A DNA stretch of 63,205 bases from GSA-30 sp036384435 (lineage in GTDB: Bacteria > Pseudomonadota > Gammaproteobacteria > Xanthomonadales > Rhodanobacteraceae). Position 1 is the first letter of the stretch. Each line of letters opens with the position of its first letter. The stretch lies in the NCBI RefSeq assembly GCF_036384435.1, contig NZ_DASVMI010000112.1:1-63205 (forward strand). Reading direction: 5' to 3'. Both the position numbers and the translations under genes were made by a program. Shown here piece after piece: positions 42,488-51,045 of this stretch. The notes under the pieces are model-generated. The model was not told the origin of the DNA. It worked only from the letters and a program-made list of their open reading frames with translations, and ran no database searches.

Positions 42488-43585
42488 TCAGTACCAATCG
42501 AGCAACGAAATACCCAACCCCAGATACGTGGCGTTGTGGTTGTAGTCGATCATGCTTTCGCCATAGCCCTTGAACAACTCGGCGTAGCCCCGCAGATTGC
42601 CGACGATGGGAAAGCTCCAGGTGAACTGTCCGGCGCCATGGCTGCGGCTGCCACCACGTAGCGAATGCCGTAGCATCAGGCCAAATTCCTGTCCGTTCCA
42701 TTCTCGGATGATCTGCATGTCCATGCGGCCCATGTAGTCGCTGATGTTAGGATTGTCGTCGGTTTTGCGGTCTTCGGGAATGCGCCACCACGGGCGCAGC
42801 ATGACGACCCAGTCGCCACGCTCGAAACCAACATTGGCGATGACGCGGTTCCAACTGCGCGATAGCGGATTGGAGCGGCCGTTCGACTCGTGATTGAGTC
42901 CGATGCCGGCCAAGCGGCCGTCCCAACCGAACAGCGAGTAATGGGTGTCGAACATCAGCATCGCTTCGGGCTCGTAGTTGGTTTCGCGGAACGGACGCGA
43001 GATCTGCGAGTTGTAGACCTGCCAGCGGGAGGACTGCGTGTAACCGACCCAAAGGTCGCCGTTGTCGCCGAAGATGTCCTGCCAGACCTTGGTCTTGAGG
43101 CTGAGCTGGAATTTCGCTTCGATGTTCTGTAATTGTTGTGGCGTACCCACGTTATTGTCGGGATTGGGACTACGAGGCTGGTCGTTCTGGTTGCTCGTGG
43201 CGAACACCGGCATGATGTAAACCGGCTTATAACCGCGAATATTGAAGGTGCCTAGTTTTGTGTTAGGCGACAGCTCCCAACGAGAGTCAAGCAGCGATAG
43301 CGGCTTGGCAACCTCGCTATCGCCGGACGGCGAGGCCGTGATCGTGGCCGTGTGCTGGTTGTTGTCCTTGGTGAAGATGCCCGGTATTCGCGTGGTTTCG
43401 TCCTGATGCTTCTGGGCGGCGGGGAGATGGTCGTGCCCTGTGGCATGGTCATAGCAGGCCAGCCGCTGTGAATCGCTCTCGATTGCCGTGCAGGCACGGA
43501 TATCGAGCGGGTTGGGGTTTTGCGCGTGCGCCAGGGCAGAGCATGCCAGCATGCCGGCCGATGCGAGAGCGGTCGATCGCTTCAT
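42488..43585 (-). CDS. pldA: Outer membrane phospholipase A1
   Basis: A 365-residue OMPLA family protein. A signal peptide ends near AHA/QN. The catalytic segment GLNHESNGRSNPLSRSWNR gives His232, Ser234 and Asn246, the expected triad. The C-terminal half is beta-strand rich and ends in an aromatic residue (LLDWY), as outer membrane barrels do. The 100-residue N-terminal extension is longer than in E. coli. It hydrolyses phospholipids in the outer membrane. Confidence 0.93.
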   Translation of the reverse strand: MKRSTALASAGMLACSALAHAQNPNPLDIRACTAIESDSQRLACYDHATGHDHLPAAQKHQDETTRIPGIFTKDNNQHTATITASPSGDSEVAKPLSLLDSRWELSPNTKLGTFNIRGYKPVYIMPVFATSNQNDQPRSPNPDNNVGTPQQLQNIEAKFQLSLKTKVWQDIFGDNGDLWVGYTQSSRWQVYNSQISRPFRETNYEPEAMLMFDTHYSLFGWDGRLAGIGLNHESNGRSNPLSRSWNRVIANVGFERGDWVVMLRPWWRIPEDRKTDDNPNISDYMGRMDMQIIREWNGQEFGLMLRHSLRGGSRSHGAGQFTWSFPIVGNLRGYAELFKGYGESMIDYNHNATYLGLGISLLDWY

Positions 43586-43651
43586 TATTGAATTCCTTGA
43601 TATCCCCTCGGGGCGCCATTTCGGAGTTTACCCGTCGTCGCTTGCGCTCAC

Positions 43652-43683
43652 AAAAAAAAGCGCCGGCTCTTGTGCCGGCGCTT
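43652..43683 (-). terminator. Terminator of the EF-hand gene
   Basis: On the minus strand AAGCGCCGGC and GCCGGCGCTT (43674-43683 and 43658-43667) form a 10-bp perfect stem with a 6-base loop, followed by an uninterrupted run of eight T residues. It lies 14 bases past the EF-hand gene stop. Confidence 0.9.
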
Positions 43684-43697
43684 GTGTGCACCTGATC

Positions 43698-44183
43698 TCA
43701 GGATTTCTTTACCCAAGCTTCATATTCGCTTTTACTGATGCGCCCATCGCGGTTCGTGTCGGCGTACTTGAAGTCGTTGGCAAGCAGCGGGTAGGCCGAA
43801 GCCTGAGACTCGCTGATCGACTTGCCGCCATTGGCTAGCTGCTCGAAGCTAGGGGCGGGGCCGGACGGGACTTGCGGCATTGTCGAATTGACCTGTACCT
43901 GCACGCCCTGGTTGGTCGTCGTCTGCGCGGTTGATTGGCCCGGTTGTGGTGGCGGGGTTGCCTGTGTCTGCATCTGCTGCGGATCGGTGGAGCCCGGCGG
44001 GGGCGCAGGCGGATTGACCGACTGTCCCTGCGGCGGCGGAGGCGGCGGCATCAAGGGCTGCGACTGGGGCTGCGGTGGCGAGGCCGGCTGCGGTGGCATG
44101 CTCGAATCTTGCGCCCAGGCAGCGCCGGCTAGTTGCAGCGAACTGATGGCCACCATGGACAAGAGCATCTTGGAACGTTTCAT
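43698..44183 (-). CDS. Exported proline/glutamine-rich protein with EF-hand motif
   Basis: A 161-residue protein with a signal peptide (cleavage near AWA/QD, residue 25). Residues 27-110 are Pro/Gln/Ser low complexity. One EF-hand loop is complete at 142-153 (DTNRDGRISKSE), so calcium binding is plausible. The function is unknown. The start is one of two close ATGs (44192 or 44183); the latter precedes the signal peptide directly. Confidence 0.77.
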   Translation of the reverse strand: MKRSKMLLSMVAISSLQLAGAAWAQDSSMPPQPASPPQPQSQPLMPPPPPPQGQSVNPPAPPPGSTDPQQMQTQATPPPQPGQSTAQTTTNQGVQVQVNSTMPQVPSGPAPSFEQLANGGKSISESQASAYPLLANDFKYADTNRDGRISKSEYEAWVKKS

Positions 44184-44314
44184 CGTGGTCACTCCATGCC
44201 AGAATGACTGGCTCTAGCGGAATTAGTGTGATCATGCTGACCGATGGCGAGTGGATGCCATGTATGGACTAATGCCCGGAATAAACGTCAGCACAACAAA
44301 CGCATCGAGGTCAT

Positions 44315-45622
44315 GTGAAGTCCTTGTTAGCATTGCGTCAGCCTTCATCTAAAGCGTGCCGATCGATCGGCCGCGTCCAGGCGCGTTATCTGCAACTGGC
44401 CGCCCAAGGGTTGCTTCGGTCTCCCCGGCGGCGCGCGCGGCGCGACGATGTAGTTGTCGCGATCGAGCGAATGCGTCTGCTACAGATCGACAGCATTCAT
44501 GTGATCGCCCGCAGTCCTTATATGGTGTTGTATTCGCGGCTGGGTCAATACGATCGGCAGTGGCTGGATGACGCATTAGCTCAAGGGCGTATCGCCGAAT
44601 GCTGGGCCCATGAAGCGTGCTTCGTCCCTGCGGCCGATTTTGGTTTGCATCATGGTTGGCGTACCCAGCGCCAGGGACATTGGGCGCATAAAAACGCCGC
44701 GCGCATGCAGCGCGAGCATCGCGAGGGTATGGACGACATACTCGTTCACGTTCGCGAGCACGGAGCCGTACGTACCGCGGATTTCACCGAGGGCGAACGT
44801 CCGCCAGGCGCGTCCGGGTGGTGGTCATGGAAGCCGCAGAAGCGTTGGCTGGAAGCCTGGTTCGCATTGGGCGACCTGATGGTGACGCGGCGCGAGCGAT
44901 TTCAGCGCGTCTATGATCTGGCCGAACGCGTGTTGGAAAAGCTCGATCCTCCCTTCGACACGACCTTGGCGGCGCGCGATCACTCTGTCCTGCGCCGACG
45001 TTTCATCATCGACACGGTTCGCGCACTGGGCGTTGCGCAGGCGCGTTGGATCGCTGATTACTACCGCCTGCGGCCTTCGGTGACTGATCGTGAGCTGGCG
45101 CCATTGTGCGCGGAAGGCGAATTGGTCGAGGTGTCCGTCGAGGGTTGGTCGGTACCGGGCTATGTTCATCGCGACCATGCCGACCTGCTCGATCAGGCCG
45201 CGCTGGGTCGCCTTCGAGCCACACGCACGGCGTTGTTGTCGCCCTTCGACCCCCTGGTCTGGGATCGTGCCCGCGCGTTGGCGATGTTCGATTTCGAATA
45301 CACCATCGAATGCTACCTACCGCCGGCCAAGCGTGCTTATGGCTACTACGTGCTGCCGATTCTGCACCGCGGCCGGCTGGTTGGCCGGCTCGATGCCAAG
45401 GCCCATCGAGCCGAGGGCATTTTCGAGATCAAGGCGATCTTCCTGGAACCGGGGGTCGAGGAAACGGGGCGCATGACCGAAGACCTGGCGGCGGCCATCG
45501 TCGATACCGCGGTTTGGCACGGCACGCCACGCGTGAAAGTCGCCCGATCACGCCCCGTCAGCCTGGCACCGATGCTACGCCGGGCCATCTTGTCGATCGG
45601 CAAAGTACCGTCCAAAGGGTGA
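44315..45622 (+). CDS. YcaQ/AlkX-type DNA glycosylase (winged helix family)
   Basis: A 435-residue protein of the HTH_42/YcaQ family. RMRLLQIDSIHVIARSPYMVLYSRLG contains the QxD motif (QID), considered catalytic in YcaQ, an interstrand crosslink and N7-alkyl DNA glycosylase. ECWAHEACFVP, RWIADYYRLRP and LLSPFDPLVWDRARALAMFDFEYTIE follow in family order. The GTG start has GAGG upstream. Its likely job is base excision of bulky alkyl lesions. Confidence 0.87.
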   Translation: MKSLLALRQPSSKACRSIGRVQARYLQLAAQGLLRSPRRRARRDDVVVAIERMRLLQIDSIHVIARSPYMVLYSRLGQYDRQWLDDALAQGRIAECWAHEACFVPAADFGLHHGWRTQRQGHWAHKNAARMQREHREGMDDILVHVREHGAVRTADFTEGERPPGASGWWSWKPQKRWLEAWFALGDLMVTRRERFQRVYDLAERVLEKLDPPFDTTLAARDHSVLRRRFIIDTVRALGVAQARWIADYYRLRPSVTDRELAPLCAEGELVEVSVEGWSVPGYVHRDHADLLDQAALGRLRATRTALLSPFDPLVWDRARALAMFDFEYTIECYLPPAKRAYGYYVLPILHRGRLVGRLDAKAHRAEGIFEIKAIFLEPGVEETGRMTEDLAAAIVDTAVWHGTPRVKVARSRPVSLAPMLRRAILSIGKVPSKG

Positions 45623-45683
45623 TCAGGCCACAAAGCCAGGCCGTCCCGATCCTGGACAAGAGAAGCCACGCACCGAGCAAAGG

Positions 45684-45705
45684 ATCCCGGCCGATATGCC
45701 GGGAT
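45684..45705. terminator. Hairpin after the YcaQ gene
   Basis: ATCCCGGC (45684-45691) pairs perfectly with GCCGGGAT (45698-45705) around a 6-base loop. No T-run follows, so it is only a possible terminator. The rest of 45623-45856 shows nothing convincing. Confidence 0.4.
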
Positions 45706-45856
45706 ATCGGTTCAGGGGTCTGGAATCAGCTGCTTTTGAAGGGAGCAAGATTGCATTTGCCCGAGAATTTGCTGCTGCCAAAGGCGGCCCGATCGCTGCA
45801 TGCGACCGGCCCTGGCCACTGGTCTCTGACACCGTTTTTTGGTTCATCGATTAGGT

Positions 45857-46315
45857 TCATCGACCGCTGGACGCGGCCGTACCGGCGCCTGTATCACAGG
45901 ATTTGCCCTTGAGCACGTTGCGCAACTCGCTGCTCAGCGCGGCGCAGCGCGAACCGAGTTGGGATCGCATGTCCGGATCATTCGCATCCTCGATCAGGCT
46001 ACGGCGCATCTGGTCGTATCGGCTCTGGATCTGCTCGTCGGAGAAAATCCCCGCAGCGCGATGACATGCCACGTAGCTATCGAGGTAGCTGTCACACGCG
46101 GGTATGCCGGTCCGGGTGCTGTCGGTGACGGTCGCCATGTGCACCGTCGGCGCTGCGGGGCGCTGGGCAGACGCTACCGTACGGGACGCGGGTGAGCTGC
46201 TCGCGCTGCGGGTTGCTGTGCCGGTGCTTCGATGCGTGGGTTTATCTGCGCAGCCTGCCATCAGCAGGGCGGCCGAGAGTGCCAGCAGGGCAGGTCGGGC
46301 CTTGGGAATGAACAT
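45857..46315 (-). CDS. Hypothetical lipoprotein with conserved cysteine pair
   Basis: A 152-residue predicted lipoprotein with lipobox LLMAGC (Cys22) and AGGAG before the ATG. A Ser/Thr-rich linker is followed by IPACDSYLDSYVACHRAAG, a C-x8-C arrangement, and later two more cysteines (RCAALS, SCDTG), suggesting two disulfides in a small helical domain. I have no family name for it. It is expected in the envelope. Confidence 0.65.
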   Translation of the reverse strand: MFIPKARPALLALSAALLMAGCADKPTHRSTGTATRSASSSPASRTVASAQRPAAPTVHMATVTDSTRTGIPACDSYLDSYVACHRAAGIFSDEQIQSRYDQMRRSLIEDANDPDMRSQLGSRCAALSSELRNVLKGKSCDTGAGTAASSGR

Positions 46316-46340
46316 GAGCGCTCCTGGTGTCGCGGTGGAA

Positions 46341-46372
46341 GCCTTTGGTACGACAGGCCTTTGGTACGACAG
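46341..46372. repeat. 16-bp tandem repeat, two identical copies
   Basis: GCCTTTGGTACGACAG occurs twice in a row (46341-46356 and 46357-46372) in the 5' region of the lipoprotein gene. Confidence 0.85.
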
Positions 46373-46550
46373 GGTTGTCTGTCACACCTGCACACTAGAC
46401 ACTGATGCCGGTAAAGGAAAACTGAAGGCGGCGGCAGGAATTTACGCCGGTTTGGACCGATCCAAGGCTGCCGTAGGATGAACCACGTCTCGCTACGAAA
46501 AATGGAAATACGCAATTGATCGCAAGTCCGCTATCATACGCATACTGAGT

Positions 46551-46653
46551 TGTCAGGGTTCACCAGAGTTTTGTGACCCGATGCCGCTGATCTTGATCTG
46601 CCTCATCGCATCACCCCTAGGGTTTCCTTTGCACACCAGTAAGTCGTCCGGGC
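46551..46653 (+). promoter_or_regulatory. Cold-shock gene leader, copy 1
   Basis: This long untranslated leader shares ordered blocks with the leader at 47067: TTGTCAGG, CCCGATG, CGCATC with CCCC, TTCCT-GCA, and the exact CCAGTAAGTCGTC (here 46636-46648). After the last block CCCAA/TTGGG can form a hairpin. Long leaders of csp genes are known RNA thermosensors in enterobacteria; the same role here is inferred. Confidence 0.6.
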
Positions 46654-46702
46654 CCAATCTTGGGTTCCGGGCTAAGTCTCTATCCCTTTAGGAGTGTTTC
46701 GC

Positions 46703-46924
46703 ATGTCTGGTAGTCCGTCAGATCGTCAGGTCGGTACTGTAAAATGGTTCAACGATGCCAAGGGTTTCGGCTTCATCAGCCGCGACAATGGCCCGGATGT
46801 CTTCGTGCATTTCCGTGCCATCCAGGGCAACGGCTTTAAGAGCCTGGCCGAAGGCCAGCAGGTCAGCTTCAAGGTCGTGCAAGGCCAGAAGGGCCTGCAG
46901 GCCGACGAAGTCAACGTGGCCTGA
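46703..46924 (+). CDS. Cold-shock protein, CspA family
   Basis: A 73-residue cold-shock domain protein. GTVKWFNDAKGFGFISRD contains RNP1 (KGFGFI), and DVFVHFRAI contains RNP2. It binds single-stranded RNA and DNA and acts as an RNA chaperone. AGGAG lies eight bases before the ATG at 46703; a GTG at 46694 is less likely. It is followed by a strong terminator. Whether it is cold-induced cannot be told from sequence. Confidence 0.93.
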   Translation: MSGSPSDRQVGTVKWFNDAKGFGFISRDNGPDVFVHFRAIQGNGFKSLAEGQQVSFKVVQGQKGLQADEVNVA

Positions 46925-46944
46925 TCTAGCTCAAAGGCATTAAG

Positions 46945-46978
46945 AAAAAGTCGGGCCTTCGGGTCCGACTTTTTTTTT
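46945..46978 (+). terminator. Terminator of csp copy 1
   Basis: AAAAAGTCGG (46945-46954) pairs with CCGACTTTTT (46965-46974), and the T-run continues to 46978. Confidence 0.92.
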
Positions 46979-47066
46979 ACACCTATGTGAACGTAGATAA
47001 TCGGCAAAATAATCGCCAAATCACTATCCAGGCTCCGAAAATCCGTTATGCTGGTTCCACTGTGTT

Positions 47067-47157
47067 TGTCAGGTCACGTGCGTGCCCCGATGTTCGGTTT
47101 CACTGATTCCCGCATCGCCCCACCCGATTCCTGCATGCCCAGTAAGTCGTCGGCCCG
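47067..47157 (+). promoter_or_regulatory. Cold-shock gene leader, copy 2
   Basis: This leader carries the same ordered blocks as the one at 46551, including the exact CCAGTAAGTCGTC at 47139-47151, while the sequence between blocks differs. A TATGCT hexamer at 47047-47052 could be its -10 element. Confidence 0.6.
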
Positions 47158-47207
47158 TGGGGAGGCTGACTTGTCTCAGTATCGAGAAGAGTCGGAGTGA
47201 GTGAGTC

Positions 47208-47420
47208 ATGTCGGAACGTGAGGAAGAAGGCACCGTCAAGTGGTTCAACGACGCCAAGGGGTTTGGATTCATCAGTCGGGCAAGTGGTCCTGACGTTTTC
47301 GTCCATTTCCGCGCCATCCAAGGCACTGGCTTCAAGTCCCTGAAAGAGGGGCAGAAAGTCAAATTCAAGGTGGTGCAGGGCCAAAAGGGTGACCAGGCTG
47401 AGGACGTTCACCCCCTCTGA
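47208..47420 (+). CDS. Cold-shock protein, CspA family (second copy)
   Basis: A 70-residue paralogue of the gene at 46703, with EEEGTVKWFNDAKGFGFISR and DVFVHFRAIQGTGFKSL; both RNP motifs are intact. The proteins differ mainly at the two ends. The pair is a tandem duplication, each copy with its own leader and terminator, so they are probably transcribed separately. The ribosome site is weak (GAGTGAGTG). Confidence 0.93.
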   Translation: MSEREEEGTVKWFNDAKGFGFISRASGPDVFVHFRAIQGTGFKSLKEGQKVKFKVVQGQKGDQAEDVHPL

Positions 47421-47449
47421 GGTGTTGCTGGCATACCCAGGTACCTTTT

Positions 47450-47477
47450 AAAAGGCCGGCATTGCCGGCCTTTTATT
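47450..47477 (+). terminator. Terminator of csp copy 2
   Basis: AAAAGGCCGGC (47450-47460) pairs perfectly with GCCGGCCTTTT (47464-47474) around an ATT loop. Confidence 0.9.
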
Positions 47478-47514
47478 TGTTTTGAACATTTTCGCTTTGC
47501 TTTGTGAGGCACGC

Positions 47515-48387
47515 GTGCAGCCAGGGGAAGAGGTCGATACCGCCGTTCATGAGTCAGGTCTGCCGGTAACAGCGCACGATGGATCGAAGTTCGAGCTATT
47601 GTCCCGATGCCGTGCGGACGCTCATGACCTGATCTACTGGATGCCTGCACTAGGCGTGGCGGCCAAGCACTATTTGCCCTTGGCCGATGCTTTGGCTGAG
47701 CAAGGGGTTGCCATGGTCATTCACGAGTGGCGTGGTATCGGGTCCAGTGACCAGCGCGCCGGTCGGCGGGTGGATTGGCGCTACAAGGAACTCCTGACGC
47801 TGGATATGCCGGCCGGTCTTGCCGCGACCGGCCGACAATGGCCATCAGCAAGGCTTTGGCTGGGCGGGCACAGCTTGGGCGGTCAGTTGGCAGCGATTTA
47901 CGGAGGGCTTCATACGGAGAGGTTCTCGGGCCTGTTGCTGGCCGCCAGCGGAGCACCATACTGGCGACAGTACCCTCATGGTTGGGCGATCGGGCTCTCT
48001 TATATCGCTGCGCCCTGGCTGGCTCGACTTGCCGGGTACTTCCCGGGACGACGCCTCGGTTTCGGCGGTAACGAGGCACGCGGCGTGATTGATGATTGGG
48101 CACGGACCGGCCGTACAGGGCGCTACAGCGCGCGAGGCATGGATCATGACCTCGACGCCCGCATGGCTTGCGCCCGTTGGCCTGTTCTGGCCTTGCGCAT
48201 GCGTGATGACTGGATGGTGCCTCAGGCATCGCTGGATTGGTTGCTCGGTAAGATGCCGGCCGCCGCGCACACGCAGGTGGTGCTCGGGGACGAAGAACTG
48301 GGTACACGCGCCGATCATTTCAGTTGGATGAGACGGCCTCGGTCAGTGGCTGCGCACATGCTGCGCTGGATCGGTGAACGATCATGA
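47515..48387 (+). CDS. Alpha/beta hydrolase fold protein
   Basis: A 290-residue alpha/beta hydrolase. The nucleophile elbow is LGGHSLGGQLAAIYGG, preceded by VIHEWRGIGSSDQ and DLIYWMPALGVAAKHY; a C-terminal Asp/His pair is likely in LRMRDDWMVP and TRADHFSWM. It resembles COG4757-type predicted esterases. The GTG at 47515 with GAGG upstream is preferred to a TTG at 47482, which lies in the terminator tail. The substrate is unknown. Confidence 0.85.
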   Translation: MQPGEEVDTAVHESGLPVTAHDGSKFELLSRCRADAHDLIYWMPALGVAAKHYLPLADALAEQGVAMVIHEWRGIGSSDQRAGRRVDWRYKELLTLDMPAGLAATGRQWPSARLWLGGHSLGGQLAAIYGGLHTERFSGLLLAASGAPYWRQYPHGWAIGLSYIAAPWLARLAGYFPGRRLGFGGNEARGVIDDWARTGRTGRYSARGMDHDLDARMACARWPVLALRMRDDWMVPQASLDWLLGKMPAAAHTQVVLGDEELGTRADHFSWMRRPRSVAAHMLRWIGERS

Positions 48388-48438
48388 CGGGGGTGCGAAA
48401 GCGCTCAAGCTGACGCAAAATCCAAGGCTGTCCCATCA

Positions 48439-49326
48439 ATGGAGCCAGCCGTGGAACAACAGCCTTTGCGTATCGAGGGGCGCGAGCACGATCTTGGTGA
48501 CAGTTTTGTCGTTCGTCGTCTGCTGCCAGTGCTGCAAGCCCGGCATGTAGGGCCATTCGTGTTCTACGATCACATGGGGCCGGCGCAATTTGCACCCGGC
48601 AAGGGCATGGATGTGCGTCCGCATCCGCACATTGGCTTGGCCACAGTGACGTGGTTGTTTGATGGTGCCATCCGGCATCGGGACAGCCTGGGAAGTCTGG
48701 CCGACATCCGGCCGGGTGAAGTGAACTGGATGACATCTGGCCAGGGCATCGTACATTCCGAGCGCACGCCGCCTACCGAACGCCGCGACGGCCAGACCTT
48801 GCACGGCGTGCAGGTTTGGGTGGCACTGCCACAGGCCGATGCGGAGGTCGCGCCCGACTTCCATCATCATGATGCCAGCCAGTTACCGCGCATACGACGT
48901 GAGGGTGTCGAGTTGGTCCTGATCGCCGGCACGGCGTACGGCGAAGCATCGCCGGTCAAGGTATTTGCACCGATGTTTTTCATGCAAGCTCATCTGGCTG
49001 CAGGGGCCAGCCTGGATTGGCCTGAAGAACACTGCGAGCGTGGCGTTCACGTGATCGATGGCGACATCGAGTGGGCAGGGGTGACGCTTGGCGCACGCCA
49101 GATGGCGGTGCAGGCAGGCGCGACCGCAGCCCCGCTCCACGCGCAGCGCGATAGCCATGTGATGCTATTCGGTGGCGCGCCGCTCGATGGAGAGCGACAT
49201 CTGTGGTGGAATTTCGTCGCCAGCACGCGAGAGCGCATCGAGCAGGCCAAGCGCGACTGGGTCGAGCAGCGTTTTGCGAAAGTGCCAGGTGACGAGGACG
49301 AATTCATCCCGTTGCCTGAGCGCTGA
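48439..49326 (+). CDS. Pirin family protein
   Basis: A 295-residue bicupin pirin. The iron-binding segment is DVRPHPHIGLATVTWLFDG (His62 and His64), with SGQGIVHSER supplying the third histidine and a glutamate. Bacterial pirins act as quercetin dioxygenase-like enzymes or redox-sensing regulators. The N-terminal dozen residues are variable, so a GTG four codons in is possible. Confidence 0.92.
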   Translation: MEPAVEQQPLRIEGREHDLGDSFVVRRLLPVLQARHVGPFVFYDHMGPAQFAPGKGMDVRPHPHIGLATVTWLFDGAIRHRDSLGSLADIRPGEVNWMTSGQGIVHSERTPPTERRDGQTLHGVQVWVALPQADAEVAPDFHHHDASQLPRIRREGVELVLIAGTAYGEASPVKVFAPMFFMQAHLAAGASLDWPEEHCERGVHVIDGDIEWAGVTLGARQMAVQAGATAAPLHAQRDSHVMLFGGAPLDGERHLWWNFVASTRERIEQAKRDWVEQRFAKVPGDEDEFIPLPER

Positions 49327-49382
49327 CCGGCCTGCTGTGTAAAGATTCAAGATTGCCAGTACCGTAAAGCGGAGGTCATTGC

Positions 49383-49685
49383 ATGTCCGGCTTCGCCAAT
49401 TTCCGCGAGTTCTATCCCTATTACCTGGGTGAGCACAGCAATGTGCAATGCCGTCGCATGCATTTTGCCGGCAGCACCCTGGTGTTGTTGATCGTGCTGG
49501 CCTCCGTTTTCAGCGGTGCCCTGGCTTGGCTATGGCTGCTGCCGATCGCCGGCTATGGCTTTGCCTGGGTCGGGCATTTTTTCTTCGAGAAGAACCGGCC
49601 GGCCACCTTCCGACATCCGCTATATAGCCTGATGGGCGACTGGGTGATGTATTGGGATGTGCTGCGTGGTCGGGTCAAGCTCTGA
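49383..49685 (+). CDS. DUF962/Mpo1-like membrane protein
   Basis: A 100-residue protein with two hydrophobic helices. YLGEHSNVQCRRMHFAGSTL, GYGFAWVGHFFFEKNRPATF and HPLYSLMGDWVMYW are the signature of DUF962/Mpo1, an iron-dependent dioxygenase family of yeast that acts on 2-hydroxy fatty acids. The conserved histidines are present, so a lipid alpha-oxidation role is plausible. Confidence 0.88.
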   Translation: MSGFANFREFYPYYLGEHSNVQCRRMHFAGSTLVLLIVLASVFSGALAWLWLLPIAGYGFAWVGHFFFEKNRPATFRHPLYSLMGDWVMYWDVLRGRVKL

Positions 49686-49706
49686 AGCGGCTGTCGGTAG
49701 CGCTAC

Positions 49707-50096
49707 TCAACGGTATTGATGGTGGCAGGATTCGCAGGCTTCGCCGATCGGCTTGATCGCGGCGGCAAGCGAGCCGCATTCGGCGGGTGCAGCGACTGCG
49801 GCGGACTGCACTGCGCTGTGCAGCTTGTCGGCCGCATCCAGGAAAGCCTTGTCGGCACCGGGAAAAGCAGGGCCGATATCCTCGGAGATGGCCAGCAGCG
49901 TACCCAACTGGGCGCGCGATTTGCCGGCATCGCACTGTTGCGTCTTGACCGCGTTGCGCAGACCCCCAAAGTGATGAGCCATCACGGTCATTACCGCGTG
50001 CGGCATGGGATTGCGATCTTTCAGGGCGTTCATGGCGAACACCGTGCCGACGATGCCTATGGCCAGGCCAAGCAGGATCAACAGGGCGGCTCGCAT
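49707..50096 (-). CDS. Cytochrome c' -like small c-type cytochrome
   Basis: A 129-residue exported or anchored protein with a hydrophobic N-terminus (residues 4-22) and a single C-terminal heme site CESCH (Cys121, Cys124, His125). A C-terminal heme motif and helical body match class II cytochromes (cytochrome c' type). Two further cysteines (55 and 107) might pair. Its redox partner is unknown. It converges with the Mpo1-like gene. Confidence 0.75.
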   Translation of the reverse strand: MRAALLILLGLAIGIVGTVFAMNALKDRNPMPHAVMTVMAHHFGGLRNAVKTQQCDAGKSRAQLGTLLAISEDIGPAFPGADKAFLDAADKLHSAVQSAAVAAPAECGSLAAAIKPIGEACESCHHQYR

Positions 50097-50231
50097 CGAC
50101 GCAGTTCCTTAAGGGTTGGGAAGGACGCGGCGCAGGGTAGCACAGGCTTCATGACCGCTTACCGGATAAAATACCCCCTGATTTCAAGGAATACGTGACA
50201 TGCGCTACCTCTCCTGCACGTTGGCCGGCCG

Positions 50232-51041
50232 ATGACTGCCGCCCTGCAAACCGAACGATTCGCCGGTGTCGAGCGTCTTTATGGGGTGGGCAGCCTGGAG
50301 CGCTTCGCTCAGGCTCACGTGGCTGTGATTGGTGTTGGCGGGGTAGGCTCCTGGGCCGCCGAAGCACTGGCGCGCACGGGCGTGGGCAGCCTCACCTTGA
50401 TCGATGCCGACGAAGTCTGTGTCTCCAATACCAATCGCCAACTTCATGCCCTTGATGGCGAATTCGGCAAGCCCAAGGTAGGGGTCATCGCGCAGCGCGC
50501 CCAGGCCATCAATCCCGCGATACGGCTGGAGGCTATCGAGCGCTTCCTGACGCCGAGCACCTTGGATGACCTGCTCGATCGAGGCTATGACGTGGTCTTG
50601 GATGCTTGCGACGCTTTCCGGGTGAAACTGGAAGCCATCGCCTGGTGCCGTCGTCGCAAATTGCCGATGGTGACGGTGGGTTCCGCCGGTGGTCGCACCG
50701 ATCCCACGCAGGTACGTGTGCGCGATCTCTCGCGTACCGAGCATGACGCGATGTTCAGCCTGATCCGGAAGAAACTGCGCCAGGATTTCGGTTTTCCGCG
50801 TAATCCGGATCGATACTTCGGGGTGTCGGCGGTTTATTCATTGCAGAACGTGCAATACCCACAGCCAGACGGTAGCGTCTGCGGCACTCGCCCTCCCGGT
50901 GGCGATGCCTTGAACCTGGCCTGCGGCGGCGGCCTGGGCGCCGCGACTCACGTGACCGGCGCGTTTGCGTTCGCTGCCGTGAGCAGGGTGGTGGAGAGAT
51001 TACTTGAGCCCGGCCGACAAGGTCCCGCAAGGAGCCTGTAA
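50232..51041 (+). CDS. tcdA: tRNA threonylcarbamoyladenosine dehydratase
   Basis: A 269-residue ThiF/MoeB-family enzyme. HVAVIGVGGVGSWAAEALARTG binds ATP, IDADEVCVSNTNRQLHAL, VVLDACDAFRVKLEAIAWCRRR and VYSLQNVQYPQ follow TcdA (CsdL) order. It cyclises t6A to ct6A at position 37 of ANN-decoding tRNAs. The start is well placed relative to the family N-terminus. Confidence 0.94.
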   Translation: MTAALQTERFAGVERLYGVGSLERFAQAHVAVIGVGGVGSWAAEALARTGVGSLTLIDADEVCVSNTNRQLHALDGEFGKPKVGVIAQRAQAINPAIRLEAIERFLTPSTLDDLLDRGYDVVLDACDAFRVKLEAIAWCRRRKLPMVTVGSAGGRTDPTQVRVRDLSRTEHDAMFSLIRKKLRQDFGFPRNPDRYFGVSAVYSLQNVQYPQPDGSVCGTRPPGGDALNLACGGGLGAATHVTGAFAFAAVSRVVERLLEPGRQGPARSL

Positions 51042-51045
51042 AGTC

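Larger units (their letters stand above)
46316..46702. other. Intergenic region with tandem repeat and csp leader
   Basis: The left part holds the 16-base tandem repeat and the promoter of the lipoprotein on the minus strand. The right part, from about 46541, is the promoter and long leader of the first cold-shock gene. I see no reading frame of substance. Confidence 0.5.
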
